Source: Streptomyces sp. JJ36 (lineage in GTDB: Bacteria; Actinomycetota; Actinomycetes; Streptomycetales; Streptomycetaceae). From it: a stretch of 55,459 nucleotides of DNA. The notes below the pieces were generated by a model. It was not told where the DNA came from and searched no databases. It saw nothing but the letters and a program-made list of their open reading frames with translations. A program made the position numbers and the translations under genes. The DNA is taken from NCBI RefSeq assembly GCF_021696945.1, contig NZ_JACYHE010000038.1, positions 1-55,459 of the forward strand. Direction: 5' to 3'. Positions 31,926 through 40,175 of this stretch are shown here, one piece after another. Positions within the stretch are counted from its first letter, which is position 1. The number at the start of each line of letters is the position of its first letter.

Positions 31926-34106
31926 GTGTGGGGGGACGCTACCGACCCCGCACCGGGTGCTCCGGGCCCGGAGTTCCTGGACGCCCCGCTGGCCGCAGTG
32001 GTGCAGGAGACCGGCGCCTCGGTCGGCATGGTCTACTGGCTGCCGCCCGGTGCCGACGTCCTGCGACTGGTCCTGCTCACCGGGGTGCCGGAGGAGTTCG
32101 CCGCGTCCTGGGCGAGGGTGAACCTGCGCGATCCGGTCCCGGTGGCGGACGCCGTACGGGAACGCCGGCTGGTGTGGCTGGCGAACCGGGAGGAGATGGC
32201 CCGGCACTACCCGCAGCCGGCGCTGGTGCTGCCGTACCCCTTCGCGCTGGCGGCCGCGCCTGCCGAGCCGGACGAGGGCGAGCCGGACACCGCACCCGCC
32301 GGGTCGCCGGAGGCGCCCGCCGGGGACACCGCAGGGCCCGGCCCCGTGAACGGCGGGCTGGTGCTGCTGTGGCCCGGCTCGCATCCACCGGAGCTGACCG
32401 GTCCGGAACGGCGCGCCGTCCGGGCCTGCTGCCGGGAGCTGGGCACCCGGCTGAGGAGAGCCGAGCAGGCGGGGCTGCCGTTGCTGCACGGTCCGGATCC
32501 GCGGCTGCTGACACAGGCGGACGAGCGCGCTCCCCGCGAGGGTGAGGCCGCGGCTGCCCTGTCCTTCATCGACCGCCTGCCGGGTGGGAGCTGCGCCCTG
32601 GACCTGGACGGCCGGGTGACCTTCGTGACGCCCGCGGCGGCGAAACTGCTCGGCGCGGCCGAGGACGAGCTGCTCGGGCTCGTCCCCTGGAAGACCCTGC
32701 CGTGGCTGGCGGACCCGGCCTTCGAGGACCGCTACCGCGGGGCGCTGATCAGCCGGGAGCCGACGTCGTTCGTGGCGCTGCGCCCGCCGGACCACCGGCT
32801 CTCCTTCGAGCTGTACCCGTCGGCGACCGGGGTGAGCGTCCGCGTCACGCCGGCGGAGCGGCGGAGTCCCGAGCCGAGCCGGTCGGCAGTCTCCGGCATG
32901 CCCAACCGGGCGACGACCCTCTACCACCTGGTGCACCTGGCCGCCTCCCTCACCGCTTCCGCCGGGGTCGGGGAGGTGGCGGCGCGGGCCGCCGACCAGA
33001 TCCTGCCCGCGGCCGAGGCGCGGACGCTGGCGATACTGGCGGCCGAGGACGGCAGGTTCCGGCTGGTCTGCCACCGCGGCCGGGAGTCGCGAGTGGTGCA
33101 CCTGTGCGACGGGGCGCCGCTGGCTTCGACGGGCCCGGCGGCGCAGGTCCTGGCCGACGGCGGGCCGGCGTTCTTCCGCACGGCCGCGGAACTGGAGCGG
33201 GCGCTGCCCGGCACCGACTCCCCGGACGGCCTGTCCTCCTGGGCGTTCCTTCCGCTCACCGCCTCCGGGCACGACGTCGGCATGCTGCTGCTGGGCTACG
33301 CCCGTCCGCACCGGTTCGCCCCGGAGCGGCGCGCGGTCCTCTCCGCCCTCGCCGGTCTGCTCGCCCAGGCGCTGGACCGGGCCAGGCTGTACGACGCCAA
33401 GCACGACCTGGCCCGGAGCCTGCAGTCCCACCTCCTGCCGCACGGGCTGCCCGAGGTGCCCGGACTGAACGTGGCGGCCCGTTACCGCCCGGCGAAGCGC
33501 GGCATGGACATCGGCGGCGACTTCTACGACCTCATACGGCTCGACGACACGACGGCGATGGCCGCCATCGGGGACGTCCAGGGTCACAGCGTGCAGGCAG
33601 CGGCTCTGATGGGTTCGGTGCGGACGGCCGTGCACGCGACGGCGGAGGCACCGCCCGGCGAGGTCCTCGCCCGCACGAACCGGCTGCTCACCGACCTGGA
33701 CGGCGAACTCTTCACGAGCTGCCTGTGCGCCCGGATCGACCTGGCGCGGCACCGCGTGCTGCTGGCCTCCGCCGGGCATCCCCCGCCGCTGCTCCGGACA
33801 CCGGAGGGGCGGGCGGACGTGCTGGACGTGCCGCCGGGGCTGCTGCTCGGCATCGACCGGGACGCCGGCTACCCGACGACCGAGATCGCCCTGCCGCCCG
33901 GCGCCGTGCTCGCGTTCTACACGGACGGGCTGGTCGAGACGCCGGGGACCGACCTGGGCGACGCCGTGGCCGCCCTCGCGGACCGGCTGGCGGCGGACGG
34001 CGGGCAGGGACTGGACCCGCTTGCCGACTCGTTGCTCCGGGACTCCGGGCGCACGCCCCCGAGCAGTGACGACGTCGCTCTGCTGCTCCTCGGCCCGACC
34101 GGCTGA
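31926..34106 (+). CDS. PAS-GAF-SpoIIE phosphatase (partner-switching regulator)
   Basis: A 726-residue cytosolic protein. A divergent GAF-like N-terminus (to about 200) is followed by a PAS-like segment (LDLDGRVTFVTPAAAKLLGA), a GAF domain (about 330-480) and a C-terminal SpoIIE/PP2C domain with MDIGGDFYDLIRLD, AIGDVQGHSVQAA, LASAGHPPPLLR and LAFYTDGLVETPG. Such sensors dephosphorylate anti-sigma-factor antagonists when a signal reaches the PAS or GAF part. GTG 31926 follows an extended GGAGGAAGGTGGG site; GTG 31917 is also in frame but too close. A GGGTAT box at 31768-31773 could be a stress-sigma (SigB-like) -10 element, but its -35 match is poor. Confidence 0.87.
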   Translation: MWGDATDPAPGAPGPEFLDAPLAAVVQETGASVGMVYWLPPGADVLRLVLLTGVPEEFAASWARVNLRDPVPVADAVRERRLVWLANREEMARHYPQPALVLPYPFALAAAPAEPDEGEPDTAPAGSPEAPAGDTAGPGPVNGGLVLLWPGSHPPELTGPERRAVRACCRELGTRLRRAEQAGLPLLHGPDPRLLTQADERAPREGEAAAALSFIDRLPGGSCALDLDGRVTFVTPAAAKLLGAAEDELLGLVPWKTLPWLADPAFEDRYRGALISREPTSFVALRPPDHRLSFELYPSATGVSVRVTPAERRSPEPSRSAVSGMPNRATTLYHLVHLAASLTASAGVGEVAARAADQILPAAEARTLAILAAEDGRFRLVCHRGRESRVVHLCDGAPLASTGPAAQVLADGGPAFFRTAAELERALPGTDSPDGLSSWAFLPLTASGHDVGMLLLGYARPHRFAPERRAVLSALAGLLAQALDRARLYDAKHDLARSLQSHLLPHGLPEVPGLNVAARYRPAKRGMDIGGDFYDLIRLDDTTAMAAIGDVQGHSVQAAALMGSVRTAVHATAEAPPGEVLARTNRLLTDLDGELFTSCLCARIDLARHRVLLASAGHPPPLLRTPEGRADVLDVPPGLLLGIDRDAGYPTTEIALPPGAVLAFYTDGLVETPGTDLGDAVAALADRLAADGGQGLDPLADSLLRDSGRTPPSSDDVALLLLGPTG

Positions 34107-34158
34107 GCAGGGCCGGCGCGGGCGCGGGTGCGCGGCGGGGTCTCCCGTACGCGGACGG

Positions 34159-34191
34159 GCCGGCCCGGGCCGCCTGGAGGCCCGGGCCGGC
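34159..34191. terminator. Strong hairpin between convergent genes
   Basis: A perfect 12-bp GC stem (34159-34170 with 34180-34191) and a 9-base loop lie between the phosphatase and the sulfatase-fold gene, serving both directions. Confidence 0.7.
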
Positions 34192-34209
34192 GGGCCCGGC
34201 CGGCCGTGG

Positions 34210-36096
34210 TCACCGGCGGGGCAGAAACCCGGGCGGACTACCGGCCGTCGCGGCCGGACGCCGGGCCGGGCGGGGTGGAGCGAGGCCGGGTTGCGGGCCG
34301 AAGGCGGCGAGGAAGCGGTCGCGGAAGGCGTCCATCCGCCAGACCGGCGCCTCCGGGCCCGGTTTCAGCCCGCCGTCCCAGCCCCAGCCGGATATCCGGT
34401 CCAGCACGGCCGGGTCGTGTGCGACCACGGTGACCGGCACGTCCCGCGACGCGTGCCGTCCGACGACGGTCGAGACCGGCTGGTGGTCGCCGAGGAAGAC
34501 CAGCACGGTGTCCTCGTCGCCGTACTCCCGGACGTAGGAGATGAGGCTGCGCAGCGAGTAGGCGATGGCGCGCCGGTACTCGGTGCGCACCCGGTCGGGG
34601 TCCTGCCACACCTCCTGCGGGTCCTTCCCCGCCTTCTTGAGGGCGTGGAAGACCGAGCCGTCGCCGATCTCGTCCCAGCCGACCATGCGGGGTATGGGCG
34701 CCCAGGGGTTGTGGCTGGAGGCGAGGATGACCAGCGCCATCGTCGGCCTGCGGTGGGGCCTGCCGTGTTCCAGCCGCTCGAAGGCGGACAGGCTGAACTG
34801 GTCGGGTACCGGCGTCCAGCTGAACTCCGGCCCCCGGTAGCCGAGTTCCCGGGAGTCGTAGACGTGGTCGAGACCGTAGAACTCGCCCTCCGGCCAGGCC
34901 CGGGTGACGCCGGGCATGATGCCGACCGTCCGCCAGGCGCCGGTGCGGCGGAAGGCCCGGGAGAGGGTCAGCCGGCTGCTCGAGGTCAGGGTGCGGTAGC
35001 GCTGCTGGTTGTCGATCCACAGGCCGGACAGGAGGGTGGAGTGGGCCAGCCAGCTCTGGGCGCCCGTCGTCGGTGCGGTGAGCCAGGCGCTGCGCGCCGC
35101 GAAGCCGGCGTCGCGCAGCCGGCGGGTGCCCTTCCCGAGCACGGCGCCGATCTCGGGGGCGGCCGAGGGGTCCTCGAGGGCGTGCCGCCCGTAGCTCTCG
35201 ATGAAGGTGAAGATCACGTCCTTCCCCCGCAGCCCCGTCAGCAGCCGGTCGCCCGGGGTCCCGCGGAAGCGGTCCACGGCGGCCGCCTCGGCGAACTCCT
35301 CCTTGTCCCGCAGTCCGGCCCGGACCTGGTCGACGCGGTTGCCGACCAGCACCGCGTTGCTCCGGGCCGCGAGCGTCACGTCCCCGACCCGGGCGCCGAA
35401 GGACGCGGAGACGATCCAGACCGTCCCGAGGACCAGGACGGCCGGGGCCGCCGTCGCCCGGTGCCGGGCGGCCACGCTGCTCAGCCGGACGACGGCGAGC
35501 GTCGTCAGCGCCAGCAGGAGCAGGGCGGCGACGGCCACGCCGGTCACGGTGATCAGGGCCTGCGTGGAGCCGGCCGTACCCTCCAGGAACTCCTGCGCGT
35601 CGTCGAGCAGGACCCAGTCGAGCACGAGGTCGAACGGCCGGCTGAGGACGGCGTAGAAGCCCATGTCGACGAGCTTCAGCAGGGTCAGCAGGCCGAGGGC
35701 CAGTCCGCCGAGCACGGCCGCCACCCGCCTCGTCCGGGCCCGCAGGAGCAGCAGCACGGCCAGTCCGAGGACCGCCTCGCCCGGGAGACGTACGAAGGCG
35801 CCGGGGGTGAGGCGCAGTAACCGGTTCGGGAGCAGCAGGGCGAAGAGCACCAGTGCGGCGGCCAGCGCCGTGACCGTCCGGGCGGTCGCCCGCCGCACCG
35901 CGGGGTGCCGGTACCACCGGCCGGTTCCCGCGGTCTCCGGGACGAGGCGCTCGTCCGGGGCGGTACCCGCGGCGGACACGTCGTCCCGGTCCGGGGGTGC
36001 GTCGTCGCCCGCACCGGTGTGGCGCGGGGCCTCCTCGTCTTCCGTGCCGTGGTGCTCCGCGAGGGGCTGCCGGCGGAAACGCGTCCAGAGAGACAA
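34210..36096 (-). CDS. Membrane alkaline-phosphatase-superfamily (sulfatase/LtaS-like) enzyme
   Basis: About five N-terminal membrane helices are followed by an exported sulfatase-fold domain that opens with DVIFTFIESYGRHALED (metal-binding Glu) and contains TGAQSWLAHSTLLSG and VLVFLGDHQPVS (metal-binding Asp-His). The layout is that of lipoteichoic-acid synthases and phosphoglycerol transferases, which move phosphoalcohol groups onto cell-surface polymers. TTG 36096 was chosen because GGAAGGA lies 8 bases upstream, giving 628 residues. In-frame starts up to 36201 would add a low-complexity leader. It ends near a strong terminator and may work with the CDP-alcohol enzyme upstream in cell-envelope polymer synthesis. 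Confidence 0.82.
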   Translation of the reverse strand: MSLWTRFRRQPLAEHHGTEDEEAPRHTGAGDDAPPDRDDVSAAGTAPDERLVPETAGTGRWYRHPAVRRATARTVTALAAALVLFALLLPNRLLRLTPGAFVRLPGEAVLGLAVLLLLRARTRRVAAVLGGLALGLLTLLKLVDMGFYAVLSRPFDLVLDWVLLDDAQEFLEGTAGSTQALITVTGVAVAALLLLALTTLAVVRLSSVAARHRATAAPAVLVLGTVWIVSASFGARVGDVTLAARSNAVLVGNRVDQVRAGLRDKEEFAEAAAVDRFRGTPGDRLLTGLRGKDVIFTFIESYGRHALEDPSAAPEIGAVLGKGTRRLRDAGFAARSAWLTAPTTGAQSWLAHSTLLSGLWIDNQQRYRTLTSSSRLTLSRAFRRTGAWRTVGIMPGVTRAWPEGEFYGLDHVYDSRELGYRGPEFSWTPVPDQFSLSAFERLEHGRPHRRPTMALVILASSHNPWAPIPRMVGWDEIGDGSVFHALKKAGKDPQEVWQDPDRVRTEYRRAIAYSLRSLISYVREYGDEDTVLVFLGDHQPVSTVVGRHASRDVPVTVVAHDPAVLDRISGWGWDGGLKPGPEAPVWRMDAFRDRFLAAFGPQPGLAPPRPARRPAATAGSPPGFLPRR

Positions 36097-36231
36097 GCCG
36101 AAGGTCCTTCCGTGCGGGGCCGGTGAGGGCGCGGCGGCCGGGCCCGGAGCCCGGTCGCCGCCTTCCTGTACGGACCGGCACCGCCTCCGGCTCACCGCCA
36201 CGGCACCGCGGGCCGGGTTCCTTAAGGGAGC

Positions 36232-36281
36232 CTCAACGCCGGCTCAACGCCGCCCGAAGCGTTGTGACCCACGACACAACG
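36232..36281. promoter_or_regulatory. Direct and inverted repeats in a divergent promoter region
   Basis: Two adjacent 11-base units, CTCAACGCCGG (36232-36242) and CTCAACGCCGC (36243-36253), differ at one base. An 11-base direct-repeat spacing is the layout of PhoP boxes in Streptomyces, although the match to GTTCACC is only partial. Just beyond lies an inverted repeat CGTTGTG (36260-36266) with CACAACG (36275-36281). Both sit between the sulfatase-fold gene and the coiled-coil gene. Confidence 0.4.
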
Positions 36282-36377
36282 CCGGGCCGTGCCGGAGCGC
36301 AGCCGGTTCAGGCTGAGCGGGCGCATGGGGCGCCGCGGGTCCCTGCGGCGACGCGAAGGCGGCGGAAGGGCAGGCCG

Positions 36378-37688
36378 ATGGAGAAGGTGACGGACGGCGG
36401 GCGGGCCGGGGCGGTCGCGGCGGACGGCGAGGACGGCGGGAACGGCGAACAGGCCGGGCACGGCGGAGACGGCGGAGACGGCGGAGACGGCGGGCACGCC
36501 AGGTCGGCTGCGGGCGGGGCGGAGGTCAAGTCCTGCGGGTACTGCGGGCGGCAGGTGGAGCAGCCGGCGGGCTGGGGCTGGCACACGTTCTGCACGGACA
36601 ACGGCGGGGCGTGCGAGCGGGCCGCGGAGGAACAGCGCCGCCGCAACCGCCATGCGCCCGGGCTGACCGGCCAGGTCGCGGTCGCCTGGGAGATCGTCGA
36701 CCGGCTGCAGGAGGCGGCGGGGTCGCTCGCGGAGTCGCTGTCCTCCGGCCTCAGCGTCGCCGGGGTGGAGCGGGCGCAGGCCGAGACGCGGGCGCAGGCC
36801 GCCGCGGAGGTGGCCGCCGCCCGCGCGGACGCGGACGCCGTCCGCCGGGAGGCCGCCGACGCGTGGGAGCAGGTGGCCACGCTGCGCCGGGACTCCGGGA
36901 CGCTGCGGGAGGCGGTCGCCCGGCTCGAGGCGGAGCAGGAGGAGCTGAGCGGCGAGAAGCAGCGTCTTGAGGAGGCGCTGCAGCGCTCGGGGCGTGCGGC
37001 GCAGGAGGCCTCGGCCCGGGCGGCGCAGGCACTCGCCGAGCGGGACCGTCTGCTCAGCACGTCCCAGCAGGCGGAGGCGGCGCTCCAGGAGTCCCGTACG
37101 GAGGCGGCGGCCTGCCGGGAGCAGACCGGGCGGCTGCACGGCGAACTCGAGGCCGCCAAGGCGGAGTACGGCGCGCTCGTACGGGAGGTGCGGCAGGCCC
37201 AGCAGCGGCTGGCGGCCGCCGAGGAGGAGAAGCGGCAGTCGGTGCGGACCGCGAAGGAGTCGGAGGCGGCGGCCGCGGAGGCGGCTCAGGCGCGGGCCGC
37301 CTCGGATGCCGCGGCGGCGCAGATCCAGCGGCGCAACCGGGAGTTGTGCCAGGAGCGCGACCAGGCCGCCCGGTCGGCCCAGCAGGCGTTCCAGGAGCGG
37401 GACGCACACCACAGCCGGTTGCGGGAGGCGCACGACCGGATCAGGGAATTGGAGCGTACCGCTGCCGAGCAGCGCACGGCGCTGGAGGCGACCGCGGGTG
37501 AGCTGGAGGCGGCCAGGGCGGAGGCCGAGCGGGCCCGCGCCCGGGTGGACCAGATGGCACGTCACACGGTGGCCGGGGCGCGTCCGCTGCCTGCCGCCGT
37601 GGACGGCCCGGCGCCGGAGGGGCCTGCGCCGGCCGCTCCCGCGGCGGTGCGGGAGGAGGCTCCGGCCGGGGCTCCCGCCGCGCGGTGA
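36378..37688 (+). CDS. Long coiled-coil protein with N-terminal Cys/His cluster
   Basis: A 436-residue cytosolic protein. An N-terminal Gly/Asp repeat (HGGDGGDGGDGG) is followed by a possible zinc site: C53, C56, H69, C72 and C79 (CGYCG, WHTFCTDNGGAC). Residues 100 to about 410 are almost entirely heptad-like and Ala/Glu/Arg/Gln-rich, a long coiled coil. A Pro/Ala tail ends the protein. It resembles plasmid KfrA-type or filament-forming Streptomyces coiled coils in design, but no family motif is certain. A structural, DNA-bridging or polarity role is possible. ATG 36378 has GGAAGGG upstream. Confidence 0.75.
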   Translation: MEKVTDGGRAGAVAADGEDGGNGEQAGHGGDGGDGGDGGHARSAAGGAEVKSCGYCGRQVEQPAGWGWHTFCTDNGGACERAAEEQRRRNRHAPGLTGQVAVAWEIVDRLQEAAGSLAESLSSGLSVAGVERAQAETRAQAAAEVAAARADADAVRREAADAWEQVATLRRDSGTLREAVARLEAEQEELSGEKQRLEEALQRSGRAAQEASARAAQALAERDRLLSTSQQAEAALQESRTEAAACREQTGRLHGELEAAKAEYGALVREVRQAQQRLAAAEEEKRQSVRTAKESEAAAAEAAQARAASDAAAAQIQRRNRELCQERDQAARSAQQAFQERDAHHSRLREAHDRIRELERTAAEQRTALEATAGELEAARAEAERARARVDQMARHTVAGARPLPAAVDGPAPEGPAPAAPAAVREEAPAGAPAAR

Positions 37689-37693
37689 CGGTG

Positions 37694-37718
37694 CCGGCCG
37701 GCCCGTGCCGCCGGCCGG
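37694..37718. terminator. Hairpin between convergent genes
   Basis: CCGGCCGGC (37694-37702) pairs with GCCGGCCGG (37710-37718) across a 7-base loop, just after the coiled-coil gene and before the end of the K+ channel gene. Confidence 0.6.
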
Positions 37719-37769
37719 GGGAAGGGGCGGCAGGGTCCGTGCGGGAGGCCGGGGCAGCCGCCCGGCCGC

Positions 37770-38252
37770 TCAGGGCCGGCGGTCCTCCATGCGTTGTTCC
37801 AGGCGGTCGAACCGGGCGTGCAGGGTGCGCATCTGGTCGGCGAGTTCCTCGCTGTGCTCCCGGCGGATGCCGCGGAGCACGGCTCCCATCCGGTGCAGGT
37901 CGCGGGCCGCCCGGCCCACGAACCAGGTGGCGAGGGCGGCGGTGACCAGGCTGAAGGTGGTGATGCCGACGAGCATGACCAGGGTGGCGAGGAGCCGGCC
38001 GCCCGGCGTCACCGGGTAGATGTCGCCGTAGCCGACCGTCGTCGCGGTCTCGACGGCCCACCACAGCGCCCGGGGGAAGGAGGTGAGGGTGGCGTCCGGC
38101 GCGTCGCGCTCCAGCGGGACGATCGCTGCGGCGCTGCCGAGCACCGTCAGCAGGGCGGCGAGGGCCGCACCGACGGCGGCGCGCAGATGGACGTGCCGCC
38201 ACCAGGGGGAGCCCCGGAAGCGTCTCCACAGCAGTGCGACGGAGGACAGCAC
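37770..38252 (-). CDS. Two-helix potassium channel
   Basis: A 160-residue ion channel of the Kir/KcsA type: helix 1 (about 25-45), pore helix, selectivity filter TTVGYGD at 71-77, and helix 2 (about 88-110). A C-terminal charged segment (SEELADQMRTLHARFDRLEQRM) is likely to form a coiled coil that joins the tetramer. KcsA from Streptomyces has the same length and layout. The GTG start at 38252 has GAGGGAG upstream. Confidence 0.92.
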   Translation of the reverse strand: MLSSVALLWRRFRGSPWWRHVHLRAAVGAALAALLTVLGSAAAIVPLERDAPDATLTSFPRALWWAVETATTVGYGDIYPVTPGGRLLATLVMLVGITTFSLVTAALATWFVGRAARDLHRMGAVLRGIRREHSEELADQMRTLHARFDRLEQRMEDRRP

Positions 38253-38458
38253 GGCGGCACTCCCTCGGGCTCCGGGTGGCGGTGTGCGGCGCTACGCCGG
38301 CCGAAGAATACGCATCCGGAGCCGTCCGGCCCGGGCACGACACACGGTGCCGGGGGGGGGCGGGAACGTACGGGTGTGGGCGCCGAGGAGCGGTCGCCGC
38401 GGCGTCACCGCGGGCAGCGGACGGCACCAGGCGATGGACGGCGATCCGGCAGCGACAC

Positions 38459-38501
38459 TAGGCTGTTCGCCATCTCGACCGAAGTCCGCTATACCGAACA
38501 G
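38459..38501 (+). promoter_or_regulatory. Promoter and operator of the IclR-type regulator
   Basis: A TAGGCT -10-like box (38459-38464) is overlapped by CTGTTCG (38463-38469), which pairs with CGAACAG (38495-38501) as a perfect 7-bp inverted repeat before the ATG at 38522. The position fits autorepression. The TTCG half-site recurs at the dehydratase and aldehyde dehydrogenase promoters. Confidence 0.45.
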
Positions 38502-38521
38502 ACGAGAGAGGCGGTGGCGGC

Positions 38522-39295
38522 ATGGGACGGCAGGTTCCGGCGGTGTCCCGGGCTCTGGACATCCTCGAACTCTTCCTCGACGGCGACGGCACGCTCTCCC
38601 CGCCCGAGATCACCCGGAAACTGGACCTGCCGCGGACCACGGTGCACGAGCTGGTGAGCACCCTCACCGCACGCGGCTACCTGACGCCGGCGTCCGGCCA
38701 GCCCGGACGGTACCGGCTGGGCGTACGGAACTACCAGCTCGGCAGCCAGTACGCCGAGCAGCTCGACCTCGCCGCCGAGGGGCAGCAGGTCGCCTTCGAC
38801 GTCGCGCAGACCTGCGGGGAGACGGTCCACGTCGCGATCCTGGAGGACACCGACGTCATCTACATCGCGAAGGTGGACAGCACGCACGCGGTGCGGATGG
38901 TCTCGGCCGCGGGACGCCGGCTCCCCGCGCACTGCACCGCCGTGGGGAAGATGCTGCTCGCCATGCTCCCGCCGCAGGAGCTGGACGCCCGGATCCCCGA
39001 CGACCGCCCGCTGCGGGCGATGACGGAGAACAGCATCACCGCGCCGCGGGAGCTGCGGCGGCACCTGGCGGAGGTGCGCCGGCGGGGCGTCGCCGTGGAG
39101 GAGAAGGAGTCGAACCCGGACGTGAGCTGTGTGGCCGCGCCCGTGCGGGACGCCGCCGGGGAGGTGGTGGCGGCGCTGAGCATCTCCGTGCCGACCATCC
39201 GCTGGGCGCGGGAACGGCGCCCAGGGCTGGAGGAACTGGCGGTCAAGGGGGCCGGCGAGCTCTCGGGCCGGCTCGGCCACCGGGGCGCCCCGTGA
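38522..39295 (+). CDS. IclR-family transcriptional regulator
   Basis: 257 residues: a winged helix-turn-helix (VSRALDILELF, LDLPRTTVHELVSTLTARGYL) and an IclR effector domain (about 75-245) with LPAHCTAVGKMLLAMLP and CVAAPVRDAAGEVVAALSISVP. IclR proteins commonly sense sugar acids or aromatic acids and repress catabolic operons. Its stop overlaps the SMP-30 lactonase start, and the remaining catabolic genes converge on it, so it is the probable regulator of the whole 38.5-48.9 kb set. Confidence 0.92.
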   Translation: MGRQVPAVSRALDILELFLDGDGTLSPPEITRKLDLPRTTVHELVSTLTARGYLTPASGQPGRYRLGVRNYQLGSQYAEQLDLAAEGQQVAFDVAQTCGETVHVAILEDTDVIYIAKVDSTHAVRMVSAAGRRLPAHCTAVGKMLLAMLPPQELDARIPDDRPLRAMTENSITAPRELRRHLAEVRRRGVAVEEKESNPDVSCVAAPVRDAAGEVVAALSISVPTIRWARERRPGLEELAVKGAGELSGRLGHRGAP

Positions 39296-40143
39296 CCGGT
39301 ACCGAGATCGCCGTACGGGAGAAGGCGCGGCTGGGCGAGGGTCCGGTGTGGGACGCCGAGGCCCGGGTGCTGCTCTGGGTGGACATCCTCGCCGGCCGCG
39401 TGCACGGCTTCGACCCGGCCGACGGCCGCCGGACGGTCCTGTGCACCCCGCAGCACGTGGGGGCGGCCCGGCCCCGGACCGGCGGCCGCGGCCTGGTGCT
39501 CAACCTGCGGGACGGCGTGGCGCTGCGGGACCCCGGCGGCGGCCTCTCCTGGCTGGTGCACGATCCCGCGCCGGGCCGGCGGGGGAACGACGCCGCCGTC
39601 GCCCCGGACGGCGCGCTCTGGGCCGGCACGATGCGGTACGACGAGGCGCCGGGGGGCGGCAGGCTGACCCGGGTCGCACCGGACGGTTCGGCGGTCACCG
39701 TGCTGGACGACGTGACCGTGTCCAACGGGACGGGCTGGAGCCCGGACGGCCGGCTGATGTACTACGTCGACTCCCCGACGCGGCGCATCGACGTCTTCCG
39801 CAGCGGGGACGGCCCCGGGCTCGGCGCCCGCCGGACGCTGGCGGTGATCGAGCGGGGCGCCGGGTTCCCGGACGGGCTGTGCGTGGACGCCGACGGCTGC
39901 GTCTGGGTGGCCCTCTGGGACGGCGGCGCGGTCCGCCGGTACACCCCGGACGGCCGGCTGGACCGCACCGTCCCGCTGCCGGTGCGCCGTCCGACGGCCT
40001 GCGCCTTCGGCGGTGCGGACCTGAGCGACCTGTACATCACCACGGCCCGCGAGGGGGACACGGACCCGCATCCGCACGCCGGGTCGGTGCTGGTGCTCCC
40101 CGGAGCGGGACGGGGCCTGGTGCAGCCGGCCTTCGCCGGCTGA
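39292..40143 (+). CDS. SMP-30/gluconolactonase-family lactonase
   Basis: A 283-residue six-bladed beta-propeller of the SMP-30/regucalcin family. Metal-site residues are visible in KARLGEGPVWD (Glu), VSNGTGWSPDGRLMYYVDS (Asn, Asp) and FPDGLCVDADGCVWVALWDGG. It would hydrolyse a sugar-1,4- or 1,5-lactone to the sugar acid, the step after an NAD-dependent sugar dehydrogenase. GTG 39292 is inside the IclR stop. It converges on the permease gene with 32 bases between. Confidence 0.88.
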   Translation: MTGTEIAVREKARLGEGPVWDAEARVLLWVDILAGRVHGFDPADGRRTVLCTPQHVGAARPRTGGRGLVLNLRDGVALRDPGGGLSWLVHDPAPGRRGNDAAVAPDGALWAGTMRYDEAPGGGRLTRVAPDGSAVTVLDDVTVSNGTGWSPDGRLMYYVDSPTRRIDVFRSGDGPGLGARRTLAVIERGAGFPDGLCVDADGCVWVALWDGGAVRRYTPDGRLDRTVPLPVRRPTACAFGGADLSDLYITTAREGDTDPHPHAGSVLVLPGAGRGLVQPAFAG

Positions 40144-40175
40144 ACCAGGCCCCGCCGCCGGGGTCCGCGGCCGGT

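Noticed and set aside
36461..36491. Nine-base tandem repeat near the start of the coiled-coil gene
   Set aside because: It simply encodes the Gly-Asp-Gly repeat of the protein in frame and needs no regulatory explanation.
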